Shown: positions 6,501-10,029 of the stretch, piece after piece
Position numbering within the stretch: position 1 is the first letter of the stretch
Layout: each line of letters starts with the position of its first letter
Source: Lachnospiraceae bacterium
Lineage (GTDB): Bacteria; Bacillota; Clostridia; Lachnospirales; Lachnospiraceae
DNA length: 10,029 bases
Reading direction: 5' to 3'
NCBI GenBank assembly: GCA_009787745.1
Contig: WQST01000022.1
Coordinates: 1 to 10,029 of the forward strand
Position numbers and translations under genes: made by a program
Notes under the pieces: model-generated
What the model was told of the DNA's origin: nothing
Databases searched by the model: none
The model's input: only the letters and a program-made list of their open reading frames with translations

Positions 6501-6655
6501 GTCCTCAAACCGAATCAACCATTTGCAAAGACTGCAAAGATAAACATTTTTGCGGGTTTTGCATATTGCGCGGAATTATTACTTCGAAAAAGGAGAAATG
6601 CTTATGGTTAGCGAACGAAATTCCGACAATAGTAAAAGAAAAGCTGTTGAAGTAA
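6455..6655 (+). pseudogene. Remnant of a SPASM-like Cys-rich domain (radical SAM maturase C-terminus)
   Basis: One frame, open from after a TAA at 6452-6454 to TAA at 6653-6655, encodes about 66 residues with ICKDCKDKHFCGFC and a fifth Cys about 13 residues on (KKEKC), followed by a short amphipathic tail. Radical SAM peptide maturases of the SPASM class end with such CxxC-x5-C clusters that hold an auxiliary iron-sulfur cluster; the usual CGGGC is CGFC here. There is no good start codon (only a TTG at 6494 without a ribosome binding site), the same frame is blocked by stops at 6422 and 6452, and the radical SAM CxxxCxxC core is absent. I therefore read it as the broken 3' end of a maturase gene. 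It overlaps the ATPase start by 52 bases, as genes of one operon can. A small Cys-rich peptide or zinc ribbon is the alternative. Confidence 0.5.
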
Positions 6656-7308
6656 TAAAACTAAAAAAATCATTAAATAATAAAACTATCATCAATGGTG
6701 TTACTATTGATGTTATTGAAAATGAAATTCATGCTATTATCGGTCCAAATGGAGCGGGCAAAACCACATTACTTCGTTTAATTATAGGGTTACTGAACAT
6801 TGACAGCGGTTTGGTTAATAAGTTCGATAACAGTATATCAATAATGCTTGAAAACGATTGCCTTTATGAGAAAAAAACAGGGATGGCGAACATATATCAA
6901 TATGGTGCATTTTTTAATATTGATATTGCAATAGAAAATATAAATAAATTGGCTATATTAATGAAGATTGATGATGCATTAAACCATGAGGTCGCAACTT
7001 ATTCAAAGGGTATGAAGCGAAAACTTAGTTTACTAATTACCTTACTAAGAGACACCCCAATATATATTCTTGATGAACCAACATCAGGAGTAGACCCTGA
7101 ATCACGGGTATCAATCAGAGAAATTCTGCTTTTGCTTAAAAATGAAGGCAAGACTATTATTTTAACATCACATGACTTAAGTGAGGTGAGTAAGATTAGC
7201 GATACAATAAGTTTTATGAAAAACGGCGTTATTATCGAAACGTTTGCAAATCTCAATATAGATAATCTTGAAGATAAATTCTTGATGGGAGAGCGAAATA
7301 ATGAATAG
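6604..7308 (+). CDS. ABC transporter ATP-binding protein (CcmA/NatA type)
   Basis: A 234-residue nucleotide-binding domain, cytosolic and membrane-associated. Motifs in order: Walker A GPNGAGKT (47-54), a Q-loop region where Glu83 stands in for Gln (IMLEND), the signature YSKGMKRK (133-140) in the degenerate form usual for this subfamily, Walker B IYILDEP (153-159), a D-loop SGVDP, and the switch His190 (TSHD). All catalytic residues are present, so it should be active. The ATG at 6604-6606 is preferred because AGGAG (6591-6595) lies eight bases upstream. An in-frame TTG at 6550 and an ATG at 6598 are poorer. It overlaps the membrane-partner gene by eight bases, giving a coupled pair. This subfamily usually powers export or self-protection against peptides, drugs or ions; the substrate is unknown. 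Confidence 0.93.
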   Translation: MVSERNSDNSKRKAVEVIKLKKSLNNKTIINGVTIDVIENEIHAIIGPNGAGKTTLLRLIIGLLNIDSGLVNKFDNSISIMLENDCLYEKKTGMANIYQYGAFFNIDIAIENINKLAILMKIDDALNHEVATYSKGMKRKLSLLITLLRDTPIYILDEPTSGVDPESRVSIREILLLLKNEGKTIILTSHDLSEVSKISDTISFMKNGVIIETFANLNIDNLEDKFLMGERNNE

Positions 7309-8014
7309 AATATTCAAAATACAATTAAAAGATGTAATATCAGATAGTCAGTATTTTATATTTTTCATTTTAGTTATATTAGTTCCAATAATCACATTGG
7401 TTAGATTTAGTAAATCTTTAAGCGATGATATTTCAGGGTTATTTTTAAGTTCATATGCCTTTTTATCTTTATTGATTGCCATGCATATGACGATTTGTTC
7501 AATGACGGTTACGTTGGTAGTTATATCTGACAAAATCGCCGACAGATGTGAATTTTTACTTGCAAATGGATATTGTATCAAAAAATTAAAGTATAATTAC
7601 GCTAATATAATCAATATTAGTTGTTTGACACCGATACTGTTACTCATTATTATATTTTTTGTTTATTCTCTTATAGCAAAGAACATTTTTGTAAAGATAT
7701 ATCTAAATCCGTTTTTCTTATTATTTATTGCTATAATTATTTTATTTTCTATTTCTTTATCACGATTATTAACCGATATTTGTTTAATAGTAAAAAAGCT
7801 TGATAGATTAAAAACCATAATTGCGTTATGTTCGTACTCGTTTTTCTTTATTATTTTAATACCTGCAAACAGAATGAAAAGAGTTAGTGTCAATGAAGTG
7901 ATGATAGTGTTTTCGCTTGTATTGCTTATAATAAGTGTTATTATTTTTGTAATTTCTAAAATATTGAGTTCGCGTATTAATAATGAAAAGGTAACACTTT
8001 CATTCAAACAATAA
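7301..8014 (+). CDS. ABC transporter membrane protein, six helices (ABC-2-like permease)
   Basis: A 237-residue polytopic protein with helices at about 17-36, 46-76, 101-124, 136-155, 170-188 and 199-221, the topology of ABC-2-type half transporters. The cytosolic loop ISDKIADRCEFLLANGYCIKKL (75-96) matches the coupling-helix region in which such proteins carry an E-x-L-L-type segment. The gene starts eight bases inside the ATPase gene with GGGAGAG (7287-7293) about seven bases upstream, so the pair is translated together and should form one transporter. The coding DNA is very AT-rich, clearly more so than the glycan operon. A decayed copy of its last 100 bases lies at 6006-6107. No terminator hairpin follows it. 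Confidence 0.85.
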   Translation: MNRIFKIQLKDVISDSQYFIFFILVILVPIITLVRFSKSLSDDISGLFLSSYAFLSLLIAMHMTICSMTVTLVVISDKIADRCEFLLANGYCIKKLKYNYANIINISCLTPILLLIIIFFVYSLIAKNIFVKIYLNPFFLLFIAIIILFSISLSRLLTDICLIVKKLDRLKTIIALCSYSFFFIILIPANRMKRVSVNEVMIVFSLVLLIISVIIFVISKILSSRINNEKVTLSFKQ

Positions 8015-8016
8015 AA

Positions 8017-8061
8017 TTATTAAAGACAACCGCAAAAAAATTGACAAGTCTATAAACAATA
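8017..8061 (+). repeat. Promoter module, copy 3
   Basis: Third copy of the promoter unit, starting two bases after the permease stop. It shares ATTAAAGACAAC and GCAAAAA with copy 1, and TTGACA plus the AACAATA end with copy 2. This is the only copy with a good -10 at normal spacing, so it is probably the functional one. Its place directly after an intact permease gene mirrors copy 1 after the decayed permease tail. Confidence 0.65.
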
Positions 8062-8068
8062 ATACAAT
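8041..8068 (+). promoter_or_regulatory. Promoter of the lipoprotein gene
   Basis: A perfect TTGACA (8041-8046) and TACAAT (8063-8068, 5/6) are separated by 16 bases, a good sigma-A-type promoter. An A-tract (8034-8040) directly upstream could act as an UP element. The predicted start near 8075 leaves a leader of about 40 bases to the ATG at 8114. It gives the lipoprotein its own expression apart from read-through of the ABC genes. Confidence 0.7.
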
Positions 8069-8113
8069 GAATTTAATTTTTAAATAATATATAGAAACCT
8101 CAAAGGATATCAG

Positions 8114-10029
8114 ATGTACATGGAATTGCTCAGCGTACTTAAATCAAAAGATTTAGCGAAAATGAAAAAAATATTACTAAGTTTTTTATTAATCATAAGC
8201 ATTACATATATTTCCGCTTGTAAAAGTGGCTCAATATCCGTAACCGCAACTATACCGCCATACGAGGTGCTTGCGGAAACGATTATTGACAAACCGGTCA
8301 CTTTTTCCTGTGTGAATGATAATATCATTTTAGTCGGAAAAGCTAATCTTTTAGATACTTATATTTATAGTTTCAATTCACAAGGAGAGCTGTTAACCGA
8401 AGCAAAAATAGACTCGGCGATGATGTTTGGTTTTAGTGCTGCTGATATTGATAACGATAATAATGTCTGGCTCTTTCATAGAAATATAATGACTGCATCA
8501 CCACTTGATGCCGAAACATTAGAAAGCGCAACCGTTGATTGTTTCGACGTGACAGGAAATTTAATCGGAACAGTTGAATTGGATGTTTCAGAAATAAAAA
8601 ATGTTTCTGATTTTATACGCAGTAATAAACTGCTGGTAGATGACAACGGTTTTTATTTATATAAATCCTACGATCTATTAAGGTCATTTGATGCATTCTC
8701 GAAAAACTATATTGTTCTTTACGCTTTTGATAGAAACGGAAAGCTAATCGCGGAAACTCAGGATTATCGCCACAATAAGTTGATTGAAGTTCTCCGTCTC
8801 TCGAGCGGTCAAACCGTAGCACAAGTTTTTAATCCGCAAAATTCGTCATTTTTATTTATGGAATTGGATTTTTCAAAAAAAGATGATTTGATGGTATGGG
8901 AACTAAGTGATGAAGTTAAAAGCGGGGCATACTTTACTACAGGTGCTGGTGATATGGCACTACTTAGATTTACAGAAAAAGCAGTTTTTAGTTACGATAT
9001 CGAAAATGGTAAAAGTATTCCATTAGTTGATTGGGAGAAGCGTAGAATTGATAATGCCGTTAGAGGAGCTGTTACCGCAGTTGATTCAGAATATGTTTTT
9101 TCGCTAATGAAAAATACGGAAGATGATACATTAGCTTTAATCAGACTTGCGGCAACAGATGATGAAGCATTGGTGTACCCAGCGGTGAATAAAAAAACGG
9201 TTATCGTCGCCGGTTTTAATCTATGGGATGGACAGATAAAAAAGGCGATTGATGAGTTTAATGCTTTGAGCGCTGAATATAGAATTATGCTGAAAGATTA
9301 TTATCAGGGAAATTTCGATGATGCACTGATTAATTTGAATTTAGATATCACATCAGGTAATATGCCCGATATAATAGTTTTTAGTGACTTTTATCAACTT
9401 CCCCGCGACAGTTACGTAAAAAAGGGGCTGTTCGCTGATTTGTATGAATTTATTGATAATGACCCTGATATGAAAAGAGATGACTATTTACCTAATGCCT
9501 TAGAAGCACTTGAGACAGACGGCAAGCTTTATTTCGGAGCAACCTCGTTTAATACGCATGTATTGATCGGTAAAAAATCTGTTGTTGGTGAGAAAATGGG
9601 GTGGACATGGAATGAGTACAATGAGTTAATTAGTAAACAACCTTCGGGAACGATTCCTTTTGCTTATGCTTATGATACAGAAATAGGGGTGTCGCCAAAA
9701 CATATAATACTACGAGTAGCTGCGCATCCTCTAATGGCTGATTTCATTGACGAGAAGAACGCAACCTGTGATTTTATAACTTCAAATTTCACGAATTTAC
9801 TGGAAATGATAAATGATTTCCCGCAAGATGTCGGCGATTTGCGGACTTCTGACTTTAGTAACGGTAATCCTTTACTAATGGATGGAAGCATGTCTAATTT
9901 TTACGATCTTAAAAAGTGGGAGAATGAGTATTTCAAAGAAGAGATTACATTTATTGGCTTTCCCGATGATGGCGGAGGAAGCGGTGCATATGGAACCCTT
10001 TATAATCCTTTTGCTATTTCGGCTAAGTC
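8114..10029 (+). CDS. Lipoprotein with beta-propeller-like N-terminal part and C-terminal extracellular solute-binding domain (runs off the right edge)
   Basis: 638 codons are open to the right edge. Residues 17-36 form a lipoprotein signal (KKILLSFLL...ISAC, Cys36), so the protein should be anchored outside the cell membrane. Residues about 50-340 hold repeats of a propeller-like motif: YSFNSQGELL (85-94), CFDVTGNLIG (143-152) and YAFDRNGKLI (203-212). From about residue 362 a family 1-type solute-binding domain begins (TVIVAGFNLWDG, then MPDIIVFSDF, GLFADLYEFID and KLYFGATSF). The ATG at 8114 has AAAGGA (8102-8107) six bases upstream. An ATG at 8162 would give a more compact signal (Cys20) but has no ribosome binding site. 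The C-terminus lies outside the window. It follows the ABC pair by about 100 bases and has its own promoter. A sensor or binding role for the transporter's substrate is inferred. Confidence 0.85.
   Translation, partial: MYMELLSVLKSKDLAKMKKILLSFLLIISITYISACKSGSISVTATIPPYEVLAETIIDKPVTFSCVNDNIILVGKANLLDTYIYSFNSQGELLTEAKIDSAMMFGFSAADIDNDNNVWLFHRNIMTASPLDAETLESATVDCFDVTGNLIGTVELDVSEIKNVSDFIRSNKLLVDDNGFYLYKSYDLLRSFDAFSKNYIVLYAFDRNGKLIAETQDYRHNKLIEVLRLSSGQTVAQVFNPQNSSFLFMELDFSKKDDLMVWELSDEVKSGAYFTTGAGDMALLRFTEKAVFSYDIENGKSIPLVDWEKRRIDNAVRGAVTAVDSEYVFSLMKNTEDDTLALIRLAATDDEALVYPAVNKKTVIVAGFNLWDGQIKKAIDEFNALSAEYRIMLKDYYQGNFDDALINLNLDITSGNMPDIIVFSDFYQLPRDSYVKKGLFADLYEFIDNDPDMKRDDYLPNALEALETDGKLYFGATSFNTHVLIGKKSVVGEKMGWTWNEYNELISKQPSGTIPFAYAYDTEIGVSPKHIILRVAAHPLMADFIDEKNATCDFITSNFTNLLEMINDFPQDVGDLRTSDFSNGNPLLMDGSMSNFYDLKKWENEYFKEEITFIGFPDDGGGSGAYGTLYNPFAISAK

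Noticed and set aside
5915..6600. tRNA or other structured RNA gene in the intergenic stretch
   Set aside because: I found no cloverleaf, T-loop sequence or known riboswitch core; the only strong structure is the leader hairpin listed as a feature.
6550..6603. Upstream TTG start for the ABC ATPase
   Set aside because: There is no ribosome binding site before it, while the ATG at 6604 has AGGAG at ideal spacing; the extra residues are not part of the usual domain.
7663..8007. Minus-strand frame of 114 codons opposite the ABC membrane protein
   Set aside because: The plus-strand protein has six clear helices and a coupled start; the antisense frame has low-complexity Ile/Asn content and no features.

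Overview
The window looks like a piece of a low-GC bacterial chromosome, most likely a clostridial member of the Bacillota. The evidence is AT-rich coding, strong AGGAGG-type ribosome binding sites, a Gram-positive style lipoprotein signal and sigma-A-like promoters. The assignment is inferred from style and not from a marker gene. There are two divergent blocks, separated by a disordered intergenic stretch at about 5915-6600.

Left block, minus strand, 1 to about 5884: one tightly packed operon for building a cell-surface glycan. In transcription order it holds a large GT-C-like membrane protein (4022-5884), an FAD-dependent oxidoreductase (2917-4035), a GtrB/DPM-like membrane-anchored family 2 glycosyltransferase (1946-2875), an SDR-type NAD-dependent epimerase/dehydratase (1009-1932), a sugar phosphate isomerase/epimerase-like TIM barrel (230-1012) and a second family 2 glycosyltransferase that runs off the left edge (1-233). 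Overlapping stop/start pairs and short gaps imply one transcript with translational coupling. A plausible job is making and transferring an unusual sugar on a lipid carrier or surface polymer; the exact sugar cannot be read from sequence.

Right block, plus strand, 6604 to the end: a CcmA/NatA-type ABC ATPase (6604-7308), its six-helix membrane partner (7301-8014), and a long lipoprotein with an apparent beta-propeller-like N-terminal part and a C-terminal extracellular solute-binding domain (8114 to beyond the right edge). The lipoprotein has its own TTGACA-N16-TACAAT promoter.

The most interesting part is the stretch between the blocks. It contains a decayed second copy of the 3' end of the membrane-partner gene (about 6006-6107), two extra copies of a roughly 46-bp promoter-bearing module that also precedes the lipoprotein gene, a perfect 14-bp inverted repeat that would fold over a start codon while showing the Shine-Dalgarno sequence in its loop, a 47-codon small ORF, and a reading-frame remnant with a CxxC-x5-CxxC...C pattern like the SPASM domain of radical SAM peptide maturases, running directly into the ATPase gene. 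Together these suggest a duplicated and partly decayed module in which a peptide-modifying enzyme, an ABC transporter and a solute-binding lipoprotein once belonged to one unit. That system-level reading is a hypothesis.
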